Shown here: in pieces, positions 1-10,400 of the stretch | Position numbering within the stretch: the first letter of the stretch is position 1 | Layout: each line of letters begins with the position of its first letter | Source: Cyprinodon diabolis | Lineage: Eukaryota > Chordata > Actinopteri > Cyprinodontiformes > Cyprinodontidae | Assembly (NCBI GenBank): GCA_030533445.1 | Contig: CM060072.1 | Coordinates: forward strand, 24,635,109-24,699,108 | Direction of reading: 5' to 3' | Length of the DNA stretch: 64,000 nt | The notes under the pieces: generated by a model | Told to the model about the DNA's origin: nothing | Databases searched by the model: none | Seen by the model: the letters and a program-made list of their open reading frames with translations, nothing else | Program-made: the position numbers and the translations under genes

Positions 1-161
1 AAAAATACATGTCAGGAAAATGCAAAACAATTCTTTATTACTCAGGTATTTTATGGTTGGAATATTAAAACTGTGAGATTACTCTGGTTTAGAAGATAAA
101 AGCATGTCAGAAAAAATGTAAAATGCCTTCTGTTATACATGTTTTTCTGTTTAATGCTCAG

Positions 162-1313
162 ATAGAGGGTAAAACTGAGCTCCAGCTGGATTCTTCTTCT
201 AATCAGAAGGAAGCTGCACAAAACAAAGAGGGGAATAGAATCATGCCGAAACGACCCACATGCTACGACATGATAATGGATGCCAAACCACTTCCCTATA
301 TCGGTTGGAGGGATATATATCTGCAGCTGTTTGATATCCAAGACAAAACTCTGACTATACGTTAATCCCAGAGAAAATTATGCCCTTCTCTGCTCTTCTC
401 TCACAACAGGAATTCAAACAGCTGTCTGGATGCTGGATCGAACACTAAGGAAGCCGAACATCTACAGAGACTCCAAACCAAGACTTGATAGCATCCAGAC
501 ACCATACAGAGAAATGAAAAAGAGGGTCTGTTTTTGTTTTTTTACCACAATCCCTGCTTCCAGATTCGTATAAATCTAAATGTGCTGTTATGCTGTCTTC
601 TGCTTTTCCTGGGAGCAGATAAAGGACCTGCCACCTCTGAGACCGATAAAACCACCGACTCAAAGGGTTGAAGAGTTGATTAAGGAAATTAAAGAAAGTA
701 CAACAGTCAAAGTTGTAGCCTTAGGTATGCAGGTCTTCTGTGCTCGCCACACATTTTGGCATCTTTTGCTTTTAATCCTTCGCACAATCTCCTTTTACCA
801 ACAGAACAGCTCTTTTTCTATAAACCTTGGCATGGTTGAAGCATACAGTGAGACAGATCTTTGCTTTTATGAGTCCTAAATCTGATAGAAAAACTGTGGA
901 GGCAGCAAAAGTTTAGGGCGATTCAGGGAGGGCTTTAGAGCTCAAGTGCTCAGAGCTCAACGCCAAAGATGTCAGTGGATATATATCAGTGGAAATATGC
1001 AAAAGGCTGCATTTTATAATGGGGGGTGACTGATGTAATGCCAATAAACACTTATTGAGATAGTTATCATAAATTTTAGGATTATAATGACAGAGATATT
1101 CTGTATAGCTGTTCACTGCCAATTAATTATCGCTGTACTTTCTGTGCAGGCACTGTTATTCACAACAAAGAAGTTAACAGAGCAGATTATCAAGAAGCTG
1201 TATGTCTGCTGAGGGATCTAAAGAAAAAACAGAAGATGGTCTATGAGAAAACAATGGAACAAGAATCCAGGGTTCAGTTTGAAAGACGCAGAGCTGAGCA
1301 TCCACCTCTGTAG
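162..1313 (+). CDS. 3' part of an unrecognised protein-coding gene (four exons visible)
   Basis: Four exons join in phase: 162-360, 410-525, 619-724 and 1150-1313 (TAG stop at 1311-1313). The first exon follows a polypyrimidine/CAG acceptor, so the 5' end of the gene lies outside the window. Donors are GTTAAT, GTCTGT and GTATGC; acceptors all end in AG. The visible C-terminal part is about 194 residues, basic and rich in Lys/Arg/Glu. It includes a Trp/Tyr-containing segment (around WRDIYLQLFD), a PPLRPIKPP proline motif and a probably helical, charged C-terminus ending EHPPL. I see no signal peptide, membrane segment or catalytic motif and do not recognise the family. Human CHRDL2 lies near XRRA1 on 11q13.4, so xrra1 is one candidate from synteny only. 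The exon structure is firm; the identity is not. Confidence 0.72.
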
Positions 1314-1342
1314 ACGCCGTTACTTTGAGTGAAGTGGAAGAA

Positions 1343-1348
1343 AATAAA
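1343..1348 (+). other. Candidate poly(A) signal of the unnamed gene
   Basis: A canonical AATAAA lies 30 bp after the TAG stop of the preceding gene. A second AATAAT/AATAAA-like cluster follows near 1394. The position is typical of a short 3'UTR, but the cleavage site cannot be proven from sequence. Confidence 0.4.
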
Positions 1349-2897
1349 ACACTTGTCAAAGACAACAAGTCATGATGACCTTTCTTTTTTCTAATAATAA
1401 AGACAGATTCTGCACAGCTGATAAAGATCCACGGAACTGACTGAAAGAAAAAGCCATGCAGTGGTTCTGCACCCACAGTATAAAACTTCGAATTGAACTC
1501 TCAAGCACAAGTGCCTGCAGATGTGACTTCATCTGCAGAAAATGTATTTATCTAAGCTGCCTTTTTGTAATGTTTTGGGGCAGCTGCTTGCATCGCGGCT
1601 GTGACCACAGTTAATCCACTAAATATGCCTCCTATACATTTCGCAGGGTTTACTTGCGAAGATGAGCAAGTGGTCATTTTTAATTTCTTAGACAGATTTT
1701 ATTTTAAATTTTTAGAGAAGCATTTGTAACCTTTGGCCTATTTAGTTTCAAACAGAGTATGAACCAGAAAAAGAAAAAAAAACCCTGAAAAATACATCCT
1801 CCTAGGTCTGCAGACACACTTAAGGTTATTTTAATCTGGTATTTGTTATGATTATAATGTATTATTGGTTGTATATTATCCCCTGAGCCAGTTATTTATA
1901 AGCAGTTTTATCAGAAATGAGCAAAGTGCTTCAGAGCTGGAAGTGTTTGAAACTCTAAACAGACCTCTGCTTGATTCAGTATGATTTATGACCCAAATTA
2001 CTGAAGCAATTCCCCTCTGAGATACGGAAAATTAACAAAGATGTCTTACGACTACAAAGAACGAAAAGCTGATGCATTTTACTGAAACGGGTTGATTGGA
2101 GCTATCCTAAGTTTCCAGCTCTGCTGCGCTCTCGCTGCTCGTCCGCTCTTTGATTTCATGGTTCTGTTGCTCATATGACTTCCATTATTTGTTTTCTGAG
2201 CAGCTTGCAGATGTGGAATGCACATCCAGCCTCAGTGGAATAAATCTGTTGGCAGCGTCAGGACATACCAAGTGTTTCGCATGTTTACATTTATATAGGA
2301 ATATCTTTCTCCTTCTGTTTGGATTAGTTGATGAATAACTCATTTGTTTTCCAACACCAAGTAAACTGGTTAAGGTAAATAAATAGATGCCTTAAAGAGG
2401 GTGTCCATTACTCAATTAGTTTGACGCACAAGAAGAACAGCCTGGCAGCTTGTCTATCATAGATTAAATTCTAAACTGAACCCAAAGGGTAGAAAAGAAA
2501 ATTTATATTTACAGAAAATTTCATTTTAACCCAGTAAATTTAACTGTCTAGTAAACAAATCTGATCAAATTTATTTTTATGTCCATTCAGTAACGATTTT
2601 TAGCCAAATGCTCCTTATCAACGATGACTTAATTAAACTAAAATGAAGTTTGATGAAGGACCTAACTATTACCAAGAATGTATTTGAGTCTCTGATGTTA
2701 AGAGGGTGACTTTTTTGGACTTATATGACAATTTAAGAAGTGAAGACATCTAACAAGGGATGCAAATGTTTCAGGGCCTCCTTGGTAGTCTTAAATTATA
2801 TGATACCAGACTGACAGCAGGGTTTAAGCTGCCTTAATTTTGGTCCCGAACATGATGTTTGCCTCCTACAATAGACTAGATTTTTCCAAATGTAAAT
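1349..2897. other. Intergenic, no feature recognised
   Basis: AT-rich sequence with only short random ORFs. No exon with good splice sites, RNA gene or clear repeat boundary was seen. Confidence 0.5.
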
Positions 2898-2902
2898 CTT
2901 TG

Positions 2903-3806
2903 TGTTGGGATCCTCAGGCTTGCCCACCAGAGGGCGCCGAGGATCCTCTTCTGCTCTTTGTTATTTTCCCTTAGGGCTGGAGTTACTGTTGGGATGTGGA
3001 GATTACCCTCTGCCTCCAGCAGAGTGTGCCGTGGGTCTTCTGGAGCTGGAACCTTCCAGCACACCTGATTTCCATCTACTCATCAGAAGACCTCCACTTT
3101 ATAAGCTCCTGCCAGACCTTGCTTCGACGCCGCAGTGTTGATCTTAGTTGGAAACCTGTCTCTTCGTGAAGCTCTGGATGAGCTTAACCTCCTGTCTCTT
3201 CGTGAAGCTCTGGATGAGCTTAACCTTCCTAGCCTGCCCTCGTGAGCCAAACTCTGGGAGAGCTGCCTCACTGGAACCCTGTCTCTGGCCTGAAGCTCTG
3301 GGAGAGCTGCCTCACTGGAACCCTGTCTCTGGCCTGAAGCTCTGGGAGAGCTGCATCACAGGAAACCTGCCTCTAGTCTGAAGCTCTAGGTGAGCTTAAC
3401 CTGCTATCTGCCCTGGTGAGCCAACCTGAAGATTCCTATGTGGATTTAACCTGAAGACTTCTATGTGGAGTTTACATGAAGGTTCCTATGTGGATATGCC
3501 CTGTTGTTCTCTGCAATGAGCTGGATGCTCAGCCTGAAGAATCCTATGTGGATATTTCCTGTTGTTCTCTGCAGTGAGCTGGAAGCTCAAATCAAGGTCT
3601 GCCATGCTAAGCCTGAAGCTAGGTGCTTAGCTTCTCATGAACTCTGTTAACCAACAGTCTCCGGTCCCAGTCAAGACTTCAGTGAAACATTCTCAGAACT
3701 GTTTATTCTCTCGTGTTCAGAACCTTTAATAAACATTTGAACTTTTTCCCTGCCTCCTCCGTGTGTGTTCTGCATCTTGGGCTTGCCTCCATAACCCATG
3801 ATGACA
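2903..3806 (+). mobile_element. Solo LTR, copy 1 (904 bp)
   Basis: The segment starts TGTTGGGATC and ends ATGATGACA (TG...CA), and is flanked by a perfect 5-bp direct repeat CTTTG at 2898-2902 and 3807-3811. A TATA-like box (CTTTATAAG, about 3098) and an AATAAA near 3729 fit LTR promoter and polyadenylation functions in the + direction. No gag/pol or second LTR is present. Its middle (about 3148-3410) has tandem units built on 'GAAGCTCTGG...GAGCT'. A second copy sits on the other strand at 7020-10159. A 5-bp duplication fits Ty3/Gypsy-like or other LTR integrases; the clade is not resolved. Confidence 0.85.
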
Positions 3807-3962
3807 CTTTGTCAGCCAGAAAGTTGAATTGTGCACCAGGTTAGCAGGATGCTAACAGGGGGCTGCTCTGGAACTTTCACTCAGGCTTCTGCAACCCTCA
3901 CCCAGCCCAAGACAGAATCATAAGACACTACCACAGTACCTTGACGACAAAGTGCTGTCTTA

Positions 3963-4515
3963 AGGCCATTTTATACTTCTGATGCATAGCCTCTGCAACC
4001 ATCGAATCACTGTGCGCGTCCACGCCCCTGCACAGAGGCTCTGCCACCGTCGTCGCGCACCTAAAAAAAATCCTGACTACATGTTGGAAGGTCGTAAACC
4101 CGCGCAGACGTCAAGCGGAAGTGTGCAGACAAAAAGCAGCTGTGAATGGTCCTCGGTATGCCTTTCCGGCTATCTGTGTGGTCGTCCACGCTATTTTTAA
4201 AAACCGAGGAGTAATAACAACAATGGATAACCACAACCAAAGGTTAATTGAGGAGGTTCGGAAGTACAACCCCTTGTACGATGCCTCAGACATGTTGATT
4301 TGGCAATTAAACACTGCCGCTGCCGCCGTCGAAGGAAGTTCCCGTGAACATCCGCCGAAGTTCTCGCGAGTTCTCGAATAGGCTCCCCCTAGTACTACTG
4401 CTGTGCGTCTATAGAAATTCTAGACCGACTTTGCAGAAGCATACCAGCAAAACTGGTTCGCAACCAGACGCAAGCGACAATTGATGTGTGCGGTTGCAGA
4501 AGTATAATCCGCCCT
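3963..4515 (+). mobile_element. Non-autonomous PIF/Harbinger element (553 bp)
   Basis: Inverted termini AGGCCATTTTATACTTCTG (left) and, read inverted, AGGGCGGATTATACTTCTG (right) are each flanked by TTA (3960-3962 and 4516-4518), the 3-bp duplication typical of PIF/Harbinger transposons. The interior keeps a short MADF-like coding start but no DDE nuclease. Confidence 0.7.
4223..4381 (+). pseudogene. MADF/Myb-like DNA-binding fragment of a Harbinger element
   Basis: A 52-codon frame starts at ATG 4223. Its beginning has the pattern LIEEVRKYNPLYDASD, which matches the first helix and loop of the MADF domain found in the DNA-binding protein of PIF/Harbinger transposons. The frame then drifts into unrelated Ala- and Ser-rich sequence and stops at 4379-4381, so the domain is truncated. 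It lies between the TTA-flanked termini at 3963 and 4515. It is a remnant, not a functional host gene. Confidence 0.55.
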
Positions 4516-4518
4516 TTA

Positions 4519-5289
4519 GGCCTTTCTCTCTTTCCGTGAAGTTGCCTCTTACTTACATCATGCCAGTAAGATGGCCGTGCAGCCATCTCTCAAAGTAGAA
4601 CAGCAAAATCCCCTACTGGTTCACATGGTGAAACCAGTTGTGGAATTTACCGTCACAGTTCTAGAAATGCAAACTTACAAGCTGAATTCTCGCTGTATTT
4701 GTGTGTTCACAAACGCATGACAATTCATCCTGTCCTGCTCCAACAGTTGAACACCGACACAAAAAGAATTGCCCAATCACATTGCAGTATTATGGTTTAG
4801 GAAGGGACCCATAGCTGTGATGAAATTAAGAACTGCAAACCCCATAGCTGAACAAAAACAAACATGTCATTGCAGAAGGATGCAATGCCAAAAGCGTAAA
4901 TTGTTACGTGACCCAGTTCAGGGTCCTCCTGTCCCTCATTGGGGGACAAATCACCTGGACAAATCAGACCGGAGCAGTGGGAGATCAGTGCGAGTAAACA
5001 GGCTGCAAAAAAAATAAACAGAACCAGGACCAGGCTGCCAGCCGTGTCATCCTCTGGAACCATGGAATCACAGGAGGAAATTGGAGGAGCCCCCCAGGGA
5101 ATCAGCGCACTAGAGCGAGGAGAGGAAGCAGAGTGGAAAGCCCTCTAGGGACACAGCACCAGCATGGAAATGGTACAGCTGGCTGGAACTAGAGAAGCTA
5201 ACTGAGGAGGACCAGTGTAGCACAGCAGCAGATTGGATTAGTCCACCAGGAAGACAGAACACTGAGGACCAGTTAGATGACGAAACAGC
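4519..5289. other. Probable degraded repeat, unclassified
   Basis: No clean ORF or boundary. The 5050-5290 part resembles sequence near 16060-16130, so this is probably the left part of the dispersed repeat annotated next. Confidence 0.3.
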
Positions 5290-5700
5290 CCCTCTAGGAC
5301 TACGACTAAATTAAAACTGTTTTTTAATAAAGTCAGCTTAATTCCTTTTAAGAGCAATCCAACTTCATCCGTTGTCAACATTATTTTCTCTATCTTCCAT
5401 TTGTAATTTAAAGAATAAAGCTTGTCTCAGCAGCGCTCCCTCTCTGTAACTCACAGCCACATCTAGCCCGACTGGATTTCCCAATCCACACGTAACCAAA
5501 AGAGTTTTCAGCTTCATTCGCAGGCAAGGCGGCGATTAAAGGTCACTAACTTAGCCAAAATTGTGCCTCTCGCCTCCCTTTATTCGCAACTGTCGTCTCG
5601 TTCAACTTTGCTCTGCTTTTCTTCACTCAGCTTTGCTTCGCCCTAGATCTGCCCTCTATAAAGTTACATTGGGAATCCTTCGCTCCAGCTGCGAAATTTG
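5290..5700 (+). repeat. Dispersed repeat family R1, copy 1
   Basis: Shares an ordered series of motifs with 16160-16500 in the same orientation: CTAAATTAAAAC, then TTGTCAACATTATTT, CTTCCATTT, a 'GCCACATCTAG' block, GATTGGATTTC-like and GGCGGCGATT/GGCGCTGATT. Divergent and with no coding content. The class is unknown. Confidence 0.5.
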
Positions 5701-6622
5701 CATTCTATGTGAACGTGCCTCGACAGAAATTTAAAGATCTAAGTGTTGTTGTTTTTTCTCGCAGATCAAATTTACCCCAAATGGCTGCATATTTTATTTG
5801 AGAATAAATTTAGAAAATGTCATTATAATAGATTTAATTAAATGGGTAGTCCACCTTTTATAGCAATAGAAGTTCAAATCTGCTTTTGATTTGACTCAAG
5901 AAGCAAAGGTTACTGCCACAATCAATAACCTGAATGATGACACCAAACATTTGCATCCACTCTGAGAAAACACCTCACATCTTTATTGGTAAAATTACTG
6001 TTTATGAGAAACCATATTTTCCAGTGTAGTGGGGCAAACCCTTTGAAGATGGCTTATTTGTGGGGGGCCAAACTTCCACCGTATCTGAAAACAAAAAGTC
6101 TGAAATGTAATATTAATCTATAACAATCTTAAATTAGCTATCTTTAATCCTACATTTTGGTTCCAGGACCACTCAAGAAAAAACTCTTTGAGATGTTTAC
6201 TAACAAGATACAGTCTCCCACCCGGGGAGTTCAGTTAATTACACATTCTGCAGGACAAACATGCTGTTTCAAAAGAAATTTGAAGTGATAAATATGAAAA
6301 ATAGAATGTTTAATGGTTACATAAATGCTGTGATATTTCATGCTGGAGCTATTTGATGTCTGAACTTGTGCAAGAGGCTTCTGTAAGCATCTGTGTGCTA
6401 ACAGTTCTGGCCAATCATCATAGCAACAAATAGTTTTACATTTAAAGCAAAGACCAGATGTCAAACCTCAAAGCCAACATAGTTAAGTCCATATCTGAAA
6501 AAAAAGAAAAACAACAACGAAAAGGGGCTGCAACATGAGTTGTTGGAGAAAAAATGGCCTCAGTTGCATAAATGTTTAATTGCACTCAATTTTGCAAATT
6601 TAATAACAAATGTTAAAGATGC
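5701..6622. other. Intergenic, no feature recognised
   Basis: AT-rich, no supported exon, RNA gene or repeat end. Confidence 0.45.
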
Positions 6623-7644
6623 TTTACAGCTACAGTGTTTAACTTTTAGCGACATCTAGCGGTCAGACTGCAGACTGCAGCAACATGAACATCTCCCCCC
6701 CAACGCTTCTCCCCCCCAACAGTACGGCGAGCGTTACGAGACAAAATGTCTTCCACGACGTCCGCATCACCTACCTTCTCAAGTGATGAGGTTTGTTTAC
6801 ATAGATAATTTTACAGATAGTATTTCATTAGTCTGTGTAGGGTATAGATTTCATGTAGACTTAAGATAATAAATATACCCGTTATTTTTTCTACATCGTT
6901 TTGACGTTTTGGTGAGCTGCTTTGCATGGTGATATAAACAGACAAAGTAATTAACAGCGGGATTGTGTTCGCTGGAAGTTCCCCGTTTACAGAGTCCAAG
7001 TCTTGTTTGTGGCACGGGGTGTCATGATCGGTTTAGGGATAAACCCACATGCAGAACACCACTGGAGACTTGGTAAAAGATTTAACAGAGTTTATTAAAG
7101 GTTTCACACAATGACATGAACTAGACTCAGGTTTTGGTCCGGGCAGGATTCTCAGGCGTCTGCAGAGACGGATAGTTTGGTTAGCTTGGTTTGCAGATGA
7201 GTTAAAGGCACACTATGCAACATTTTTCAGTTAATTAATGTGTTCCATAACGTTTTGGATGATTAAATGAGTCATTTCAGGTTAAACAAAGGTATTCTCG
7301 GCCGCCCTGGTGGTCTGTGGGGGAAATACCGCACTTGCAATTGCAGGAGCACCGACCCGCACCCACAGGCTCAGAAGTCTTGCGAGAGTCAGTCTTGCTT
7401 TACGGCGAGAACTGCTACACCCCCCAGTTAAAAGCATGCTCGTTGCTAGCACAGTGGCGATCTTTGTGCAGTTATGCTACGTTCACATCGGACGCAGCAA
7501 AACCAGCAAAATAATTTTTGCTGCTTGTACCAGTTAGTTCTGACGCGCGGCTGAAGCAGCTTTGCTGCTCTGGCTGCGCGGTGCAAAAGTGTGTCTGACG
7601 CGCGTTGGGTGTAGCTTCACTATCCTTTCTCTGCCTTGCAGCTA

Positions 7645-8892
7645 CACTATATTGCCAAAAGTATTTGCTCACCTGCCTTGACTCACATATGAGCTTAAGT
7701 GACATCCCGTTCCTAATCCATAGGGTTCAATATGACGTCGGTCCACCCTTTGCAGCTAGAACAGCTTCAACTCTTCTGGGAAGGCTGTCCACAAGGTTTA
7801 GGAGTGTGTTTATGGGAATTTTTGACCATTCTTCCAGAAGCGCATTTGTGAGGTCGCACACTGATGTTGGACGAGAAGGCCTGGCTCTCAGTCTCCGCTC
7901 TAATTCATCCCAAAGGTGTTCTATCGGGTTGAGGTCAGGACTCTGTGCAGGCCAGTCAAGTTCATCCACACCAGACTCTGTCATCCATGTCTTTATGGAC
8001 CTTGCTTTGTGCACTGGTGCACAGTCATGTTGGAAGAGGAAGGGGCCAGCTCCAAACTGTTCCCACAAAGTTGGGAGCATGGAATTGTCCAAAATGTCTT
8101 GGTATGCTGAAGCATTCAGAGTTCCTTTCACTGGAACTAAGGGGCCAAGCCCAGCTCCTGAAAAACAACCCCACACCATAATCCCCCCTCCACCAAACTT
8201 TACACTTGGCACAATGCAGTCAGACAAGTACCGTTCTCCTGGCAACCGCCAAACCCAGACCCGTCCATCAGATTGCCAGATGGAGAAGCGCGATTCGTCA
8301 CTCCAGAGAACGCGTCTCCACTGCTCTAGAGTCCAGTGGCGGCGTGCTTTACACCACCGCATCCGACGCTTTGCATTGCACTTGGTTATGTATGGCTTGG
8401 ATGCAGCTGCTCGACCATGGAAACCCATTCCATGAAGCTCTCTGCGCACTGTTCTTGAGCTAATCTGAAGGCCACATGAAGTTTGGAGGTCTGTAGTGAT
8501 TGACTCTGCAGAAAGTTGGCGACCTCTTCGCACTATGCGCTTCAGCATCCGCTGACCCCGCTCCGTCAGTTTACGTGGCCTACCACTTCGTGGCTGAGTT
8601 GCTGTCGTTCCCAAACACTTCCATTTTCTTATAATACAGCTGACAGTTGACTGTGGAATATTTAGGAGCGAGGAAATTTCACGACTGGATTTGTTGCACA
8701 GGTGGCATCCTATCACAGTTCCACGCTGGAATTCACTGAGCTCCTGAGAGCGACCCATTCTTTCACAAATGTTTGTAAAAACAGTCTGCATGCCTAGGTG
8801 CTTGAATTTATACACCTGTGGCCATGGAAGTGATTGGAACACCTGATTCCAATAATTTGGATGGGTGAGCAAATACTTTTGGCAATATAGTG
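7645..8892 (-). mobile_element. Full-length Tc1-like transposon X, copy 1 (1248 bp)
   Basis: Termini CACTATATTGCCAAAAGTAT are inverted at both ends and flanked by the TA target duplication (7643-7644, 8893-8894). The element carries one uninterrupted transposase gene on the - strand. It is the innermost of five nested insertions. A copy of identical length lies at 57153-58400 in the opposite orientation. Confidence 0.93.
7727..8758 (-). CDS. Tc1-family DD34E transposase, intact (family X, copy 1)
   Basis: A cut-and-paste transposase that binds the element's inverted termini and integrates at TA dinucleotides in the nucleus. The start chosen is the ATG at 8758 ([11 protein letters not shown]), giving 343 residues, the usual Tc1 length. 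The frame stays open upstream to 8872, so an earlier Met is possible. Order: an N-terminal paired-like helix-turn-helix ([15 protein letters not shown] region), a GRPRK AT-hook-like motif, a second HTH, then the catalytic domain with the Asp of WSDESRF, the Asp of FQHDCAPVH and the Glu of DLNPIEHLW. No stop or frameshift is present, and the protein looks identical to that of the copy at 57287-58318. It could be active, but this is not shown. Confidence 0.92.
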   Translation of the reverse strand: MGRSQELSEFQRGTVIGCHLCNKSSREISSLLNIPQSTVSCIIRKWKCLGTTATQPRSGRPRKLTERGQRMLKRIVRRGRQLSAESITTDLQTSCGLQISSRTVRRELHGMGFHGRAAASKPYITKCNAKRRMRWCKARRHWTLEQWRRVLWSDESRFSIWQSDGRVWVWRLPGERYLSDCIVPSVKFGGGGIMVWGCFSGAGLGPLVPVKGTLNASAYQDILDNSMLPTLWEQFGAGPFLFQHDCAPVHKARSIKTWMTESGVDELDWPAQSPDLNPIEHLWDELERRLRARPSRPTSVCDLTNALLEEWSKIPINTLLNLVDSLPRRVEAVLAAKGGPTSY

Positions 8893-10159
8893 TATATTTG
8901 CTGTGATCAGTGGGAATAAAGTAGTTTTAATATGTGTTTAAGTGAGAAAATACACCTGAAAACGTAATCAGTGCCGTCAGTTCATTCAGATTATTATCCT
9001 GCCTTCAATATTTTTTCTGTCGGAGCCGCTCAGACCCCCACATACCAGCGGTGCGCCGACAGTAGGAATCCCTTCATCAGCAGCCTCTGGCTGGGTCGCC
9101 TCCTCGCGGTTCACCGCGGCAGCTGGTAGGTGTTTTTCATCTAAATAATCCAAACTGCAGGCAGCAGGATAATAAAAGCCAACATATTCTGCCGGCAGAT
9201 TTCTGCATTGTAAGTTAATTTAGGCGTCAATAAACTGTTTAAGAGGAGTGATCATAGCCTCTGATCATCAGCGCTGTCTCTCTCCCTGCGTTAGATGATT
9301 AAACGCGCCCGACGCACTGCTTCAGCTGCTCAGACGTGCTGCGCCTGCTGCTCAAAACGCGCCACGGGACCTTTTGCTGCGCCTTGACGCGCGTCAACCA
9401 TTGACTTGGCATGTAAACTCGCTGCTTCTGTCGCGCCAGCTGTGTCCGGTGTGAACGCAGCATTAGTCATTCGTTGCGTTCGCCTGTCTGCTAAGCTCAA
9501 AACAACCGCGCCTGGCTTGACGGAGAAACCAGGAGAACAGCTGTGCATATTTACGACAGTGCACTTTTACTTTCCCCCTCTGGGGGGAGCATCGCTGGAA
9601 AATCAACACCGGTTGCATAGTGTACCTTTAAATGAGTTTTCAGATGTTTCAGTGGATACCTTGAAGAGGTCCAGGCTTAGTTCTGAGAGAGGGAACCGGT
9701 TGGGTCCACAGACTGTTGGTTCAGCAGAGTGCTAAAGCAGCAGCAGCTAGCTTCTGACTTCCAGTGAAAGACCTTGGTTGGAGTGATCAGCTCTTTCCCT
9801 AAGAGCAGCAAATGGATTCCAGAGTGGGAACTTCAGGTTTGGCTCTCTAGGGCAGGCAGGCAGGTTTCTGGTTAAGCTCATCCAGAGCTTCTCTCGAGAG
9901 ATTGGTTTCCTAGGAGCGAGAAGACAGAGGCAAATTAGAATAAGGTTTCTCTAGGAAGACAAAGATTAGTAAATTCAAAGGCTCAGGTTCGCTAACCAAA
10001 CTTGGCTAACACTGCGGCGTAGAAGGAAGGTCTGGCAGCTGCTTATAAAGGCCGGTCTCCTGATGAGCTGATGAACGTCAGCTGTGCTGGAGGGCTCCAG
10101 CCCAGGAGGATCCACAGCGCACTCTGCTGGAGAAGGTGGAGAATCTCCAGATCCCAACA

Positions 10160-10400
10160 CGGGGGTTACAAGGCGAGGAAGAGGGAGAGGAAGAGGGCGA
10201 GGAAGAGGGCAGAGAGGCCGGGGTGGGCGTGCAGCCAGGGCCAGGCGAGGGAGTGCCAGCGGGGTGACTAGAGCAGAGGAGGAAAGGCTTGAAGATCTCC
10301 AAAGGAGCCGGAGAGAAGTAACCGAGGTATATATCCAGAAAATTATTTTACAGAAAATTACTGAATCATTACCTGTGAAACGTCAGGGACGTTGCTGAAT
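10160..10400 (+). repeat. Purine-rich (GGAAGAGGGC)n low-complexity segment
   Basis: Short GAGGAAGAGGG-type units at about 10170-10215 encode Arg/Gly runs in some frames. It lies in the right arm of element A. It is low complexity, not a gene. Confidence 0.5.

Larger units (their letters stand above)
7475..9462. mobile_element. Harbinger-like DNA element D inside element C
   Basis: Left end TGCTACGTTCACATCGGACG and right end, read inverted, TGCTGCGTTCACACCGGACA form inverted repeats. Each is flanked by TTA (7472-7474 and 9463-9465). The 3-bp TTA duplication fits PIF/Harbinger. The arms are GC-rich (GCGCGTC-type motifs), unlike their surroundings. A Tc1 element splits it. Confidence 0.6.
7206..9627. 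mobile_element. DNA transposon C inside the LTR (TTAA-flanked)
   Basis: Inverted termini AGGCACACTATGCAAC (7206) and, read inverted, AGGTACACTATGCAAC (ending 9627) are each flanked by TTAA (7202-7205, 9628-9631), as in piggyBac-type insertions. A near-matching flank 'ATGAGTT' on both sides leaves a hAT-type 7/8-bp duplication possible. No transposase remains in its own sequence. Confidence 0.55.
7020..10159 (-). mobile_element. Solo LTR, copy 2, interrupted by later insertions
   Basis: Read on the - strand it starts TGTTGGGATC (10159) and ends ATCATGACA (7020), as in copy 1 at 2903-3806. A perfect 5-bp duplication CGGGG flanks it (7015-7019 and 10160-10164). LTR sequence occupies 7020-7205 and about 9628-10159. 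The intervening 2.4 kb is a younger insertion. The TATA-like TTATAAG (about 10043-10050 on the - strand) and AATAAA (about 7094) are kept. Confidence 0.8.

Noticed and set aside
7605..8435. Long + strand frame (276 codons)
   Set aside because: It is the antisense shadow of the intact Tc1 transposase at 7727-8758; the mirror frame occurs at 57610-58413 opposite the other copy.
10071..10398. Arg/Gly-rich frames resembling an RGG protein
   Set aside because: Produced by short GAGGAAGAGGG repeats inside element A and the LTR edge; no exon structure.
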